NCBI GenBank assembly: GCA_028673005.1
Contig: CM054113.1
Coordinates: 173,506,837-173,570,836, forward strand
Origin: Tanypteryx hageni
Taxonomy: Eukaryota; Arthropoda; Insecta; Odonata; Petaluridae
Direction of reading: 5' to 3'
DNA: 64,000 bases
Positions 21,365 to 33,619 of the stretch are shown here, in pieces (positions within the stretch are counted from its first letter, which is position 1; the number at the start of each line of letters is the position of its first letter). The translations under genes were made by a program, and so were the position numbers. The notes beneath the pieces were generated by a model that did no database searches, was not told the DNA's origin, and saw only the letters and a program-made list of their open reading frames with translations.

Positions 21365-21776
21365 GTGGCGTAGCAAACTTTTTGGGTAGGGGGGGCAGTG
21401 CAATATTCATTTTGGTGCATCATATTATAATTATTTTATATGAAAAATAACCTTTCATTGAGAAACAACTTAGTATCTATCGATAAGAGCAAGACCATGC
21501 AACTTTCAATATGATACGATGGTAGCAAATGACTTTCAATTATTTTTACGAGTCTCGCCAGAAATATTGCGATGCCTGAAAACAAACGGAAAAATTATGA
21601 TGAACTTGGGGATATCCCGAACCTCGGGTTATAAAATATGTATATTATACATTGGTTTGATGTTTGAAAATCATTTCTAGGATGCTAGTAACATTATTAT
21701 GTACGTGAATTGAGATAATATTTTGATGAAGATTGACCATCCCCATTATCCCCCCCCCCCTTTGTATTCGCCATAG
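21365..21776. mobile_element. Probable hAT MITE, 412 bp
   Basis: Left end CAGTGGCGTAGCAAAC followed by a G-run, right end C-run then TTTGTATTCGCCATAG. Terminal match is 10 of 17 and the flanking 8-mers GTCTCATT and GTCGAACC share only 4, so the ends are inferred from the mirrored G-run/C-run and the CGCCA/TGGCG termini. Another hAT-like left end (CAGGGTCGGATATAGG) lies just outside at 21268. Confidence 0.45.
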
Positions 21777-21784
21777 GTCGAACC

Positions 21785-22120
21785 CCCTTTTCCATTCGGA
21801 TAGAAGAGATTTTCGTGTTTTTTATTTCTTCCCGGCGCCATTCGTAAATACCGTCGAACTTTGATTGGTCGGTGGCAGTGCCCTCTCGTTCTCGTGTTCC
21901 GCGCTCTTTTTAAGATTCAGCGTCCGTCTGGCTGCCACGACGCTCTTATCGGTTTTTATAGGCATTTTTTCTACTCCTTTGTCTCTTTGAACCATTCATG
22001 AAAGTGTACGCCTTGCGTGGCTCTACTGTTAGGGAAGGTCGATGGCATTTATTCCGGATATGTTCTTTTTTTTGACGGTCGAATTTTCGTGAGATTACTT
22101 CTTCAGGGGATAGTTAGCGT
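21785..22120. other. Unassigned sequence
   Basis: Nothing recognised. Confidence 0.3.
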
Positions 22121-22165
22121 ATTTTCTAGGATTGCAGGTTCGAATCCTGTCCACGTCATGGCTTC
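22120..22165 (+). repeat. tRNA-like B-box sequence
   Basis: GATTGCAGGTTCGAATCCTG has a full B box (GGTTCGAATCC) with a closing CAGG/CCTG stem. The upstream TAGTTAGCGT could be an A-box remnant. Probably a SINE or Helitron-borne fragment. Confidence 0.4.
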
Positions 22166-22178
22166 GTCTTTGTTATCA

Positions 22179-22214
22179 AGCTCGTAAATGGCCGTCAACG
22201 GCTGTTTATGAGCT
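22179..22214. repeat. Two-tier palindrome
   Basis: Outer arms AGCTCGTAAA and TTTATGAGCT (one wobble) and inner GCCGT/ACGGC form one extended stem-loop. Confidence 0.65.
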
Positions 22215-22319
22215 AGTTAAAATAAATAATATTTTGAATGGAATTTTTAGTGGGTCACTTCATGAAAGAATAATGGAGCTCACCTCATGGCCGAAAGAAA
22301 GAAGGTTCCTTCGGTGAAC

Positions 22320-22362
22320 ACCACTGATGACGGCTGCTTTGTAGCCGGTATGCGCATCTGGT
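22320..22362 (+). ncRNA. Hammerhead-like motif, copy C
   Basis: ACCA, CTGATGA (perfect core), hairpin CGGCTGCTTTGTAGCC, GGTA in place of GAAA, TGCGCATC, TGGT. Stems I and II pair well; loss of GAAA predicts inactivity. Preceded by TTCGGTGAAC as in other copies. Confidence 0.5.
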
Positions 22363-22369
22363 TTTCCCC

Positions 22370-24870
22370 ATCCATTTGTGATTATTGACGATTTGCAGTT
22401 TTTCAAATGGTCGAGTCATTTAATTTACTGGATGATCTGTATTATTTTCTTCTATACGATAAGATTGTAATATTTTATTGCGAGAAAGGATTTATTTTTT
22501 CAATTTTTAATTTGTTTCATTTTGGAATTGCTTAGAAAACAAAACAAAACTAAAAGCGGCTTCAGCATTCCGCTCCTTTACCTCTAAACAGTGTAGTTTC
22601 TGAAGGAATTGGCGCGTCGATATTTTTTATTTTCACCTGCGAAAATGTCTTGCATCGATGGATCGAACAATTTTTTCGCCACCAAACGCTCTGGCGCCAC
22701 CAGAGGGGGAGGAGAAAAGGTGGAGGTGGATTGTAATGCTGCACCGGATGTTCGATCCGACTGTGATGGATCGCCGGCGACAATTTCATATTCTTCATTT
22801 GTCCACATTTCGCTCTATTTATCACTGCACTCTTTCTCTCCCTTTCGGTCGCGATAGTGCCGCAGTAGGCAAATTCTCTTTCTCTCTCGCTTTGGATCCA
22901 GAATCGCGTGACTGGCCTACCTTAGGCTCTGAGGTCATGGGTTCGTATTCCGCCCTTGCCGCTACGGGAGTTGATTTTGTTTTCGGTTCGTCCGTGCCGA
23001 CTCTCCTTCGTCGGCATTTTCGCATCGTCCCGGTTAACTCTCCCTGCCTCGTCATTAAAGCAGAACCCGCCGTCGATAACTAACTACCGAGAAGTCTCAT
23101 TGCCGTGCCCCTCAAGCGGCTCACGGTAGCGGCATCGATTTTCCACGGGGGAAATGTGGAGGGGGGTTTTCGGGTGCATCGTGACGCCATCCTGTTCAAT
23201 TTCTTATTCTAGTTTGGATTAAAATTCCCTATTGAGATCAGAAATCGAATCCTGTGTCGACATCGGAAAAATACGAGTCGACAAGAATACGACCTTCGTA
23301 AAAAGGGTAATACGTAATAGTGGACAATTTTAGAGAAACGTTTTACTTTTATCATGTTAAGATGCAGGGAAAATGCGAATATTCTGCGGGATCACCCCAG
23401 GTTCAGTTTTTGGAATCGTAAAATGCTCGGCGTTGAGCATAAGTGAGCATAAGTGAAGCTAATCTTCGACGCAAAAAAGGACGGTGCCAATTCATTATAG
23501 AATTTAAATGAGATATCGCCATAGAAACGCCGACTGAATTTTAAGTTTAAATCCCTGTAGAAGTGCATGTAGGAGGGACTCGTGGAGGAGGTTCTAGGAA
23601 TAATTGATACCCAACCCCCCATCTGCGCGGAAAGGTACGACCAAGAAGATAATAGGCGCGAGATCGATTCTAGGACATAACGATACAAAGGATCGATTTT
23701 CTATTGTACTGAAAGGAAACGTGTTCTGTGCGTACTGCTTCGTGCCACCCACAAACGTAGGACCGAATGTAATAGTAGATAGACGATCAGTGTTCCTAGT
23801 TTCCTTTCAGTTGAAAGTCGAATCCTGAAATGTTATAATCAACAGTTTAATCATCCTCGTACTACAGTGATTCCCCGGGTAATATCCATAGGCATTCTGC
23901 GATATCTCAAAAACTAATTTTGCTAAATAGACGATTTTGGTCGCAGCGATTCCAAAGGCACATTCGGACAGTTATAGGAATTTTCGTCGAAGTGCGCTGG
24001 TGTGATTCCAGCAACAGATTTTCCGCTGTTCATAAAATGTTTGTTATTATTTTTAGTTGCCATTGAGTTTTTAATCATTCTGCTACCTTAAAAAACTCTC
24101 GGTCTGAATTTTGGCGGAATAAAATAAACATCCTTATGGAAGTTTAGTATTTTTTTCTAGTAATAAAAGACTGAACTGATGTGAATTGTCCCATTCCGCA
24201 ATTAATATTCAATCGAGGATTTGCCCCTATGCGCTACGCGCCTCGCATAGCTCGGAAAACTCAGTCGTTAGAAATGAGAAACACTTGTGTAATTTTTACG
24301 ACAATATACAGAAATATAGAAATAAAGCAATAGAATCCCTCCCTTTGTCCCTCTCTATTGAAAATTAATTATTGACGGACAAAGTTTCGACATCGGAAAA
24401 TTATTTTAACTACCCGTTTAAAATCATTATATGTTACTATATTGATGTAGAAACAATGCTAATTTTATCTGCAATTAGTCTTATCTAAGTTGCTGCAATA
24501 GTTACTGACTTTGATTAGAAGTTTCTTAGCACGGTCGTTCGTTTTATATTTAGGCGAAAGTTATCTCGAAAATGTTAAACTGATTTTTATCCTATCTACG
24601 TGTTTGATTTTAAATTAAGTCAAAATGCACTGAAAACCCGAGACCAACAATTCCAGTAACCCTAGTACCTATTTTTTGAAACGTAAAAAATTCGGAAAAA
24701 AACTTGAATACATGTACAGCATGTACAAATACTAATTACGTAACAGAATCGACGATAAGAACAAGAATTTCCATTCTTTTTCGGGTGAAATAGTGCATAC
24801 CTCGCGTCGGTCTCAATTATAAGATATGCTAAAAGCACGGTTCTGCAATCAGATTCCTGCCGATTACATA
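22370..24870. other. Unassigned sequence
   Basis: Mixed composition. A B-box-like GGGTTCGTATTCCG near 22940 with GGCCTACCTTAGG before it may be a degenerate SINE. Otherwise no coding domain, terminal repeat or RNA gene was recognised. Confidence 0.3.
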
Positions 24871-24884
24871 TTAATCGCATGGAT

Positions 24885-24965
24885 AAACTAAAAGCCCGTG
24901 GAATCGAACTCGGACCATATTACTGCACGGCGAATGGTCAAAAAGGTCATGTGGTGTCAATCTAA
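24885..24965 (-). repeat. tRNA-like B-box sequence
   Basis: Minus strand: CATGACCTTTTTGACCATTC, GCCGTGCAGTAATATGG, TCCGAGTTCGATTCCACGG. B box GAGTTCGATTCC is intact, the A box is weak. Same class as the segments at 11.5, 14.75 and 15.97 kb. Confidence 0.4.
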
Positions 24966-24999
24966 TCAAAACTGAAAGAATCCATAATATTGATGCAGC

Positions 25000-26440
25000 C
25001 GTCCTCAAGTGATTCGACGTTATTTGTTATACAAATGCATGTGGCACGTGGACAGCATTCAACATCACGTAATTATTAATAGTTTTCTTTTTAAGAAGTC
25101 GTTAAGAACTTTTTAGGTCTATCGAATTTTAGCGAAGAGTCTCTGAATTGTGTGCACACATGAACGGTTGTGTAATTATTTTTGGAAACGGGAATAATAT
25201 GCACGGAAGAAAACGGCGAGCGTATCAAATCTAAAATGCGTGCTAAAAATTGGCCAATATATTTATAGCGAATAGGATCCAATGTCCCATAAGTGCGGTC
25301 GTTCCTGGGACCGCTTGCGTTTTTGTTCGTTCGATGTATGTTCGAACCTTTATAACTCGAAAGTCCCCTCGAAAGTATTTTTCCCACCCTTGTTCGTCTA
25401 TCTCAGCATTGAAAATCGATTACTCAGGATCTTCGACAACTTGTCTGTCCTCGGGGGTTTCCATTTACAAGGGTTTTCGATCGCGTTTTTTTTTGTAGGT
25501 GCCGCTTCTTATCGATCCCTGAGCATCCCTTTCGAAGATGTCTCGCAAGCCAAGTTTTGGATGAGTAAAGCTGTCGGTTTCGCTTCAGTTGTTTAGCGTA
25601 GGACGCAATTCGGGAACCCCACCGACCTACGTAACACCTTATCGATTCGATGACGTAGAGTAAAACGTCAGTTGACTGGTTCGCGGCGCAGTTTTTCTCT
25701 CTCCCGCCCACGGGGGGGAGGGGGGCGAGAAGGGGGAGGAGACAGATTGATTCGAAAGTGAGTAGAGAGAGAGAGAGAGAGCTCAGCCCATGCCTTGCAT
25801 CGGATGAAGGACATATGTAGGTAACTATATACTTCCATTAGGGAGCTATTGGACTCTCCCCATGACTGGAGCACAACCGTTTATTGAGGTGACTTAAAAA
25901 AATCTGGTGCATATTTAGGCAGCGAAGTCGATTTTTTCTTGAGAATCATCGTTTGGTGTATGCGGACAGTTGCTAATTAACAGGAATGCGTATCTTTTTT
26001 CTCGATCGTTCGGTGGGCGATGGAGTTATTACCATATGGGCAACTAACGTTGCCCTGAAACGTTTCAAAGAGCCATATTTCAACGGAAAGTGGGCATCGT
26101 CCTCGGTGGCAGTTCTTTATCGTAGTCAATTCCAGTTGAATCACCGCTATGTGTAGTTACGTTATAGTTATGTATCCTCGACCGTTTTATTTCCAAAAAT
26201 GGATGGTCGAGCTCACCTGATGGCGGGAAGAATTTGCTTCAAAAACTATAAAACGGTCCGCGCTTCGACTGCAAATCCGATTGCTTTCAGAATCATATAT
26301 CGATGAATTACCGCTACTTTATCGCTAGAGCACCTGTTGTGTACGTAATCATTTCCATATCGATAGCATAATCCATTCATCAGAATACACAGGTTTCAAA
26401 GGCGTTCTTTATAGGAAATAAGTACAAAACGGCATCGAAA
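25000..26440. other. Unassigned sequence
   Basis: Includes a short G-rich run at 25710-25740 and a (GA)n run at 25767-25780. No gene recognised. ATGGTCGAGCTCACCTGATGGC near 26206 resembles the upstream flank of hammerhead-like copy C. Confidence 0.3.
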
Positions 26441-26472
26441 GATTCTTGAATTTTTATAACCGAAATTAAAGT

Positions 26473-26799
26473 CGTAATTATGTGGTCTCACTGACTGTTT
26501 TGTGGCAAATGTGGTCCTCTATCCGAATAATGTATAGCTTACAGATTATATAAGAGCTATAAGGAGAAAAATATGGTGTTTAATTGTTGCCTGATGAGAA
26601 AACCGTCTTAGCGATCGATGTAAACAAAATATTCTGGGAATTTTCTCGAATTTTGATCTCCGAAACTATAACTCGTAATTATGTGGTCTCGCGGACATCT
26701 TTGTGGTAAATGAAGTCCTCTATCCGAATAATTTTTTTACTCTATACCTAACAAATCATATAAGAGAAATTTATGGCATTTAATTGTTGCTTGATGGAT
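26473..26799 (+). repeat. Direct repeat, two units about 200 bp apart
   Basis: GTAATTATGTGGTCTC starts both units (26473 and 26671). Shared blocks are TTTGTGG, GTCCTCTATCCGAATAAT, ATATAAGAG and TTTAATTGTTGC, in order. The 3' side runs into ACCGGTTTAGGAGATGAAAG and, at about 27029, CGCTAG before TAAAG, which could be a decayed Helitron 3' end with a CGGT-ACT-ACCG stem. Confidence 0.6.
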
Positions 26800-27034
26800 G
26801 CCATTTAACGAGATACGAGTACCTATAAGTTTATTGAAGTAATTATGTATAGTGGAAGTTATAATTGACGGATGCAGTTAAAAATCACAATATGGCGATA
26901 AATTTTAATAAGTAACAACACTCTTACTTAATTTAATTAAAATCCGTCCACCGGTTTAGGAGATGAAAGTTACGACGGGACGATACGTGCCCATAAGGTG
27001 TTCCGGTACTACCGCTTCGCTAGTAAAGAACGCC

Positions 27035-29320
27035 TAATAACAGATATTTGGTAATTTTATGGTTGCTTGTTTAAAATAACGAGTATCGAAAGAAAACGAA
27101 GCTTAACACGGTTAATCCGCAATGGTTTTTTGAGAGCAGTAACGATATCACAATTTTATTTCGTCGGTTTATCGAAGAATCGGGCTATCGAAAACCCCAA
27201 TAATCGATATCTCAGAAATTCGATTTGTCGATCACTAGATTCGCCGAAAACTTCGTTCGTTGAGATTTTTAATTGCAACCACGGCTCGTTTTTATTCCCA
27301 TTTCGTACCATATTTCGACTCGATCGCTTTTTCACAGTAATTCGCTCGAAGAAGCCTCATTTTTCTCTCTACCGCTGGCAAAGCGAGTGCCGTTCCCGAA
27401 GGTCTTTAAAGATCGTAGATTTCTTGTTTCCCCGGTTTATTTCTGTTGTCCCAGATATAACTTGGCTGGCGTGATGTATCTTCAATGTATTCCTTATCCC
27501 ATCTCCATTCCACGCCCAACGAAAGGCACCGGTAATCGTATTCATCTGACCTCTCCCAGGCCGAATGAAGGCTTTCTTGGATCACCTACGTTACCGTTTC
27601 ATGGTGGCTACGCTCCGTTTCACAGAGTATCGATGATGCATCAGGGCAGGAAACTGGAAGTTCAATTTGCCGACACGCGAGACCGTATTTTTTATAACGA
27701 CGTGGGGAAAAAACATCGCCATCGCGTTCGGACTGAACTTTAGTTAGCAAAGTTTTCATAAACGTAGCTAATCCGATATTTGTTTTTGTTTACGTTTACA
27801 TGTCTGTTCTTAGTCAAACATATGTCATCATAATTTAAAAGATGCTACTGTTCCCGTTCGTTGAATCTATTTTCTTTATCTCGATTTGCATTTGTCTTTA
27901 ACTTAGTAGGTAAATCGTTATAGATGTTTATAGGTTTGAGTAGTAAAATTTATAAATGAGTTTACTAGTCTAATACATATTTTAATTACGCGTTTTAAAA
28001 GCTGTTTTAATTGAAAGTCATTCAATAATGCTTAGTGGTTTATTCTCTGGTATTTATGCCGAATAATTTATCGATTTCCATTGGAGTTTCATGTATTCCT
28101 TATTGCTTTATTTTTAATCAGTAGGGCCGGTGGCGTCTTATCGTAAAGTAGAACCTTTGCGAAGAATAGATTAACTTTCGAATACAATCGAGTCTCGATA
28201 TCTCGAACGTCTGTGACTCGAATTTTGGACGAGTCGAAGTAGATATTTTTTGCATTCTCGTTCATATACTACGTTGAAACGGAATTCTAATACGTTTCAT
28301 ATATTGTCTGGATTCGATTTTTTCGTAACTGTAATTGTCGACTGTCTATGTTTTAAACTTACGGGAACCTTGTTCGATTTGGTCGGCATAAATCGCAATC
28401 CTCTGTACGATGCCTTTTCAGTCGCCATTTCGACAGATGCAATGGTATATATCTGCGCTACTGCGCAATTTATTAGCTCCTCGTCCTTAAAAGGATTCAG
28501 GCGTAGCTTTCCGCGCGGAATTTCTTCGAAAATAAAATTGTTTCACACCCCTTCAGGGGATTGGTTGCGTAATCTTCGACGGAAAGCAAAAACAAACCTG
28601 AAATCGGAAGAAAACAGACAAATGAAAAAACTGGCAAATACGCGGTTATTTAGCGAGTCTTTCGCTCTCATTTCTCAGCCCTAGATCAGTAAAAGAGATC
28701 ATGCGGAATTTTATTGACCCCCAACCTCCTTGCTGCAGGCATAAGACAACGTGATATACTTGGAGGGAGCCAGTTTTTACCTCGTTGATCGAGTACCTAT
28801 CCCTTTACGTAAGATTGAACTGTATACAAAAAAGGGTGCTTAAACTTAGGCTGTGACTTTTTTGGATCGGTATTGTGCGACATAATCATTAAATAATATT
28901 TATTTGGGAATATGAGTGATTTATTTTGCTGCAGGATGAAAAATTACTTCCGAACGAAATATTTTACCTCCAAAAATATGAGAACGTTTTATTTCTTTAG
29001 ATTTTTTTGTTAAAATCTTCCGAAAGGCTCAAAATTCTGAGTGATCCCTCTTTGATCTCGAGCCTTTAGAACATCCGCAGATCTGGTTCAAGTCTTTGAA
29101 ATCATTTCCACCAATCGGAGAGCGTATTTCAACGATGCGATAAATTGTGGTATTTTATGGATATTCTATAGCGTGAAACCATGGCGATCTCTTTTCAAAT
29201 AAACATTATAATTTTATAACTTACCGATACTTGTAAGTTTTACCTTCTTAATTTTGCGTTAAAATTTCATAGCCTTGGTCCACTTGTAAAGTTTTCGATA
29301 AAGTCTTGTCCAAGATATCC
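27035..29320. other. Unassigned sequence
   Basis: Open frames of 130-156 codons at 27067-27743 and 28250-28684 have no recognisable domain and no repeat structure. They overlap each other in different phases, so coding is not supported. Confidence 0.3.
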
Positions 29321-29322
29321 AT

Positions 29323-29342
29323 CGCACTGCTGCCATCTAGGG
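29323..29342 (-). promoter_or_regulatory. CTCF-like insulator motif, minus orientation
   Basis: Minus strand CCCTAGATGGCAGCAG matches the CCNNTAGATGGCAGC core better than the site at 4.62 kb and is in the opposite orientation, giving a convergent pair 24.7 kb apart. Confidence 0.4.
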
Positions 29343-29344
29343 TT

Positions 29345-30026
29345 TCATTTTGTTTATCGTTCGGTTTAATTTTATTGCAACATCCGAACGTCGATCTCTT
29401 ATTGGCCGACTCGAGGGTAAATTGACTTTAGCGATCGGAGAGGAAAAAAATATCCCAAGTGGGATCGATCAGTCGGTGATTTCGGTACAGGCTTTTAAAT
29501 CGCGTTCGCCGAGAGAGATCCCGCTGCAAACATCTTCTTTTGTTTCGTAATGCTCCTTCGCTTCCGAATCGGACGAAGAAGCGACGTCGAGCGCTATTAT
29601 GCGCGGCCGTAAAACGTGGATTAAGCATCACGTGACAACAGACACCCGCGCATCCAGCAGGTTTTCGAGTTCGGGGACTCGAGATCGCCTCGGTTTTCGC
29701 CCGAACAATAGACGGTTTTTCTCTCTATTTCGGTCGCGACGGAACGAGAACCCAAGTCCGTGTCGGTTGCTCCACTTTTCCAGGCGCTTCTCTCTCTCTC
29801 TCTCGCGCGCTGACTTTTTAGCCCGCTTCGCCTGTCGTTTGTTCCTCTCTCGGCGGTTTTATGCATTTAACGCGTCCCGTCGGCTCCCTCCGCGACGCAT
29901 ACATCTATACAGAGCCGTGATTCGCCTTCGAGGGAATAAAATTAGCAGTATTTGTTTGCAGCTCATCGCGCTTCGCTTTTTATTTCGGTAAGGATCGTCC
30001 GCTCGGGTCGGGGATCTTAATCTTCT
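29345..30026. other. CpG-containing unassigned segment
   Basis: GC-richer from about 29560 with frames open on both strands; a short CT run at 29792-29803. No recognisable product. Confidence 0.3.
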
Positions 30027-30034
30027 CTTTAGTT

Positions 30035-30344
30035 CAGTGGTATTCAAAGTGTGGCACCAGTACCCACAAGGATCTGAAGGTGGTACCAGCAAAATCTTGA
30101 TATCATCATATTTACCTCATATACCACAGTCCCACATCTACTTCACCTTTCACTATCATTAAATTGCTTAAATGAACCATTCGGTAACTGTGCTTAGCTA
30201 GTGTACATATTTCCACTTTGGCGCGATGATACTGTGATGTCATTTTTCTCGGGGCGATTTCTTTTTGTGATAAAATGTAGGAGTACCAAATATTTGACGA
30301 AACTGTCCAAATGGTACACGCAAAAAATAGTTTGAATGGCACTG
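30035..30344. mobile_element. hAT MITE, 310 bp
   Basis: Ends CAGTGGTATTCAAAG and GTTTGAATGGCACTG match at 12 of 15 as inverted repeats. Flanks CTTTAGTT (30027-30034) and CTTTAGGT (30345-30352) are an 8-bp duplication with one mismatch. TGGTACC-type blocks are mirrored inside both ends. Confidence 0.85.
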
Positions 30345-30371
30345 CTTTAGGTCTTAATGTGTTTTCTAGCG

Positions 30372-30677
30372 GAGGCTTGTATAGGGTCATGCGATTTAGG
30401 CGACCGCTTGGTTCCTCGCGCTCTTGGAGACAGCGCCTAGAGCCGCTGGAGCAGGGTGCTCGCGATCACCGCTCCTGCTCTTTGGCAACCTGATTGTGCT
30501 ATTTGGAAGCATGACTTTGTTATTCTGCGTTGCTTTAAATCGCGTTTCCTAGCACCATTAATTTAATTTCCTCGGTTCCTTACTTTCTAAACTTATGATC
30601 ATTCGTTTTATATAAAAGTACATTGTTGCTCGCTTTATATCTCGGATACAACTTGGTGAAAAGCTTGGGAGCCCCTG
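30372..30677. mobile_element. Probable second hAT MITE, 306 bp, 20 bp downstream
   Basis: Right end GCTTGGGAGCCCCTG is a typical hAT terminus. The left end GAGGCTTGTATAGGG is decayed. Flanking TTCTAGCG and CGCTAGCG agree at 6 of 8. Boundary on the left is less certain. Confidence 0.5.
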
Positions 30678-31059
30678 CGCTAGCGTGTTAGTGTTAACAG
30701 AGTCGGGAGCTTGGTGCGAGAGGGGAATGAAATGTATGCATTGAGTGTGAAAAGTGTTAACACCAAAAAACGATCATATATGTATAAATCCCAATTGATG
30801 ACGACGATCAACGTAAATGGCAATGGGTGAAAACCAGTCTCAACTGACGGGTATCATTGAAAGAATGATAATTTCACATTCGGCATATTTGGAATCGACC
30901 TCAAATGCAAATAAATTATTAAGCGTTCGATAGCCTGTTTTCCTCCATTAAATTTTACCGCCTGTTCTCAGAAATCGTGAGTTGTGGGTCTCGCAAACTA
31001 TTATCGCTAGGGGCCTCGCACCCCCTAAATCCGCTTATTTTATCAACTTCTCGGTAGGT

Positions 31060-31475
31060 TTTTGCTCACCTAACCCAATCTGCACCATTCAGTACCTTCT
31101 TATTGATCTTTTTATCCCCTTCTTTGAATGCATCCTCCTCCCATCTCTTCGCCTCTGTTCAAGCATCCCCCTTTCTATGACTCCTTTCAGCAGGTCGTTA
31201 CATTTCGAAACCATTTCTTCTGTTTTTCCCTTGTTACTTTAATTAAGCTCTTATCTTCCCCTGTCGTGTTTTAAAAACTTCCTTGTTTGTTTTTAAAACT
31301 TCCTGGTTTGTTTTTAAAACTTCCTTGTTTGTTTTTATCTCGTTCCAACTAATTTTCTCCAGTCTACATTATACCCAAACATCAAGCACCTCTTATCTTC
31401 TCGCATCTTCTTCTGTCATTGTCCATGCTTCACACCCATATTTTGCTACGCTCGTCCCTGTAGTTGCGGGAATGA
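31060..31475 (-). mobile_element. LINE fragment (C-terminal part) with an internal triplication
   Basis: Minus strand reads KYGCEAWTMTEEDARR, then after frameshifts LEKISWNEIKTNKEVL, a threefold 22-bp repeat (units of AAAACAAACAAGGAAGTTTT type, 31267-31340), then VTREKQKKWF and GGMLEQRRRDGRR. It matches the copy at 53.65-54.17 kb (LKKISW-VEIKTNEEVL, LRERQKKWMG, GRMLRKRERRR). Stops and frameshifts abolish coding. Confidence 0.65.
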
Positions 31476-31736
31476 AGTTCCTGCGATGAGTCTAGTTTTT
31501 TATGTCTAACCATTTAAACTATTTCATCGCTCATTGTCTTTTGGCGTTAAATTCCGCGCGTATTTTAAAGATCGGGTGTGATGAGAATCGATTCGATTCT
31601 TTTGTCGAATGGTATTATTTGTCCGCAAAACGCGGATGTGCTCTATCGATATCATTTCTGCATCATTGCTTCCTAAAATAAGTTCTATTTTCTACACTTA
31701 TCAATATTTAATTCACTACTACTACTGCCGGTGAAT

Positions 31737-31781
31737 CATCCTTGATGATGGCTGTCTGGTGACCGACATGCGCATTTAAGT
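31737..31781 (+). ncRNA. Hammerhead-like motif, copy D (decayed)
   Basis: GGTGAATCATCC, TTGATGA, hairpin TGGCTGTCTGGTGACC, GACA, TGCGCATTT. The order is kept but core and stem I are mutated. It is followed by GGTTTATGGCTGTTCG, matching the TTGTGGCTATTGAAG flank of other copies. Confidence 0.4.
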
Positions 31782-31789
31782 TTCTCGAA

Positions 31790-32150
31790 CGGTTTATGGC
31801 TGTTCGCGAGTAGAGTCATCCACGAGGGATGGAGTGTATCACCTCAGGAGTAAATCCTTTCTTTTATAAAATTTTCCCGCGTTTTAATTGCTGACCTACT
31901 GAATGGAATCAGTTAGCCTAATTGATTATATCTGATGTTTTTTTTCTGTATTTATACTTTCCAATGTTTGTTGTTGATTTGCATTTGGGGTAGTACGTGC
32001 ATCTTTTAACCTTTTCAGCCGGCAATTTTTTAATCCCTGTTCGCCCCACAAAAGCGGCCATTTAAATTTATTTCGGAATCCTTGGAATTTATGTGTATTT
32101 TAATGTTGAGGGAAAGGTACATGGTGGGCTCTGTAATTTAGCTTCGAGTA
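31790..32150. other. Unassigned sequence
   Basis: Nothing recognised beyond the flank of copy D. Confidence 0.3.
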
Positions 32151-32157
32151 AAGAGTA

Positions 32158-32207
32158 GTACACGTGTACGGACAACCGCTGCTGAGGAAAGGGCCGTACA
32201 CGTGTAC
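32158..32207. promoter_or_regulatory. Inverted pair of CACGTG palindromes
   Basis: Arms GTACACGTGTACGG (32158-32171) and CCGTACACGTGTAC (32194-32207) are perfect 14-bp inverted repeats, and each arm is itself a GTACACGTGTAC palindrome around an E-box CACGTG. The CGTGTACGGAC string recurs at 35.08 kb. bHLH proteins bind CACGTG; a transposon terminus is the alternative. Confidence 0.5.
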
Positions 32208-32214
32208 GTCAAAC

Positions 32215-33619
32215 CGGATTCAGAAGTTGTCTTCACGAGATGCTGCATTGCGTAATGCCGCTTTTCCCCTCCCCATTAATGTCAAATAATGAACTTTATC
32301 CCGAGCGTGGAATCCGCCCCATCATCCTTTTTCGGTTGGCATTTGTCTTCGCCTCGCATTCCCACCTCGTAACTTCCCTCGTCTTTCTCACCTCTGCAAC
32401 TATCTTCTCTTTAGTTCCCGTCGACAAGTAAGCTCTCGTATAATGAGCTCAAGGTTCCCACGTGTGGATTCACGCGAGCAATTGCCGTGGGATGAGCCGA
32501 CATGCTTTATCATTTTCCCAGGATACTGCTCGCGCTCTCCATGTTTTCAAAAGGAGTTCCTCGACCTCGAATATCTTCGGAATTTTTTTTTAGTTTGGGT
32601 CAGGAACGCCGTCAAAAAAAGCAGACACGTGGCCAACGGGCGTGCGTTCGTCTCGCGTGTTTTGTCTTTTTCGTTCCTCGCGGCAGGTGTTCGAATTTTT
32701 TTGCCCCGCCTTGCCCAGACTGACGTTTTTCTTTTTTTTAAATTTATTTTTTCACCGTATCTCTTCAGACGATCTGAAATCGCTGATGATATCCCACTTT
32801 GTCTCTCCTGACTAATATCTTCCGTCCGATCGCACTCTTGAGGAGTGGGAAGTCGTAAACTTTCCTAAACCGCTTTCTCTCTCTCTCACCCTCTTATAAT
32901 TAATGCGATATGTGTCCATTTTCACTCAAAACGATTCCGTTTCGTAAAATTATAGCAGGGTCTAAAGGAGGAAGGAAGAGCAGGTGCTTTCTCGTAGGAA
33001 GTGATTATAATTTCAAATATTCACGCGGCTATCGGACATCTTTTTAGAGACTTCTCACCGTAGAATTGACCGTCACAGCGTGGACGCAGAAGATTAATTT
33101 TTTTCATTACGTATACGATTTGCTTTGTCTTGGGTAAAAATCTCATTAGAGACCCAATCTTTCTGCGTATTTAAGGTCTTATTGTTTGAATCCTATTTAG
33201 CTTCTGGTGTAAAAATTTCGCGCGGACAATTTCGTGATTGTTAATTGTAGCCGTGGTTAAAAATATCTTGAACGTTGAGATTTTAACGATAAAAATGTTT
33301 ACATTTGACGTGTTAACACAGAATCTCTTGCGGCCTGCTGAAGCATTCGCAACTTCCATTGCAGTCCGGCTCCTGTTTTAATCGAATTTTCGACGGAGTT
33401 CGTCTTCCGATTTACACTTAACACTCTGAGATGATTGTGAGATTTTTATACGTAATATATAGAAAAAGCATTGCAAATCGCCAAAAAATTCGACTTCGAA
33501 ATTTTTATGGCAATACGTTTTAGGTGCCTCCGAGTCCAAAAAAGTGAGCGGTTCTAGAGCCTAAACGGCTTAACGAAATCGGACGATATCTCATATTTAT
33601 GCATACTGTCATCCAGAAT
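32215..33619. other. Unassigned sequence up to the gap
   Basis: GC-moderate DNA with overlapping open frames at 32443-32811 lacking any recognisable domain, and a short CT run at 32876-32888. Confidence 0.3.

Noticed and set aside
27067..28684. Open frames of 130-156 codons
   Set aside because: They overlap in different phases, start mid-sequence and show no domain, repeat or signal peptide I can recognise.
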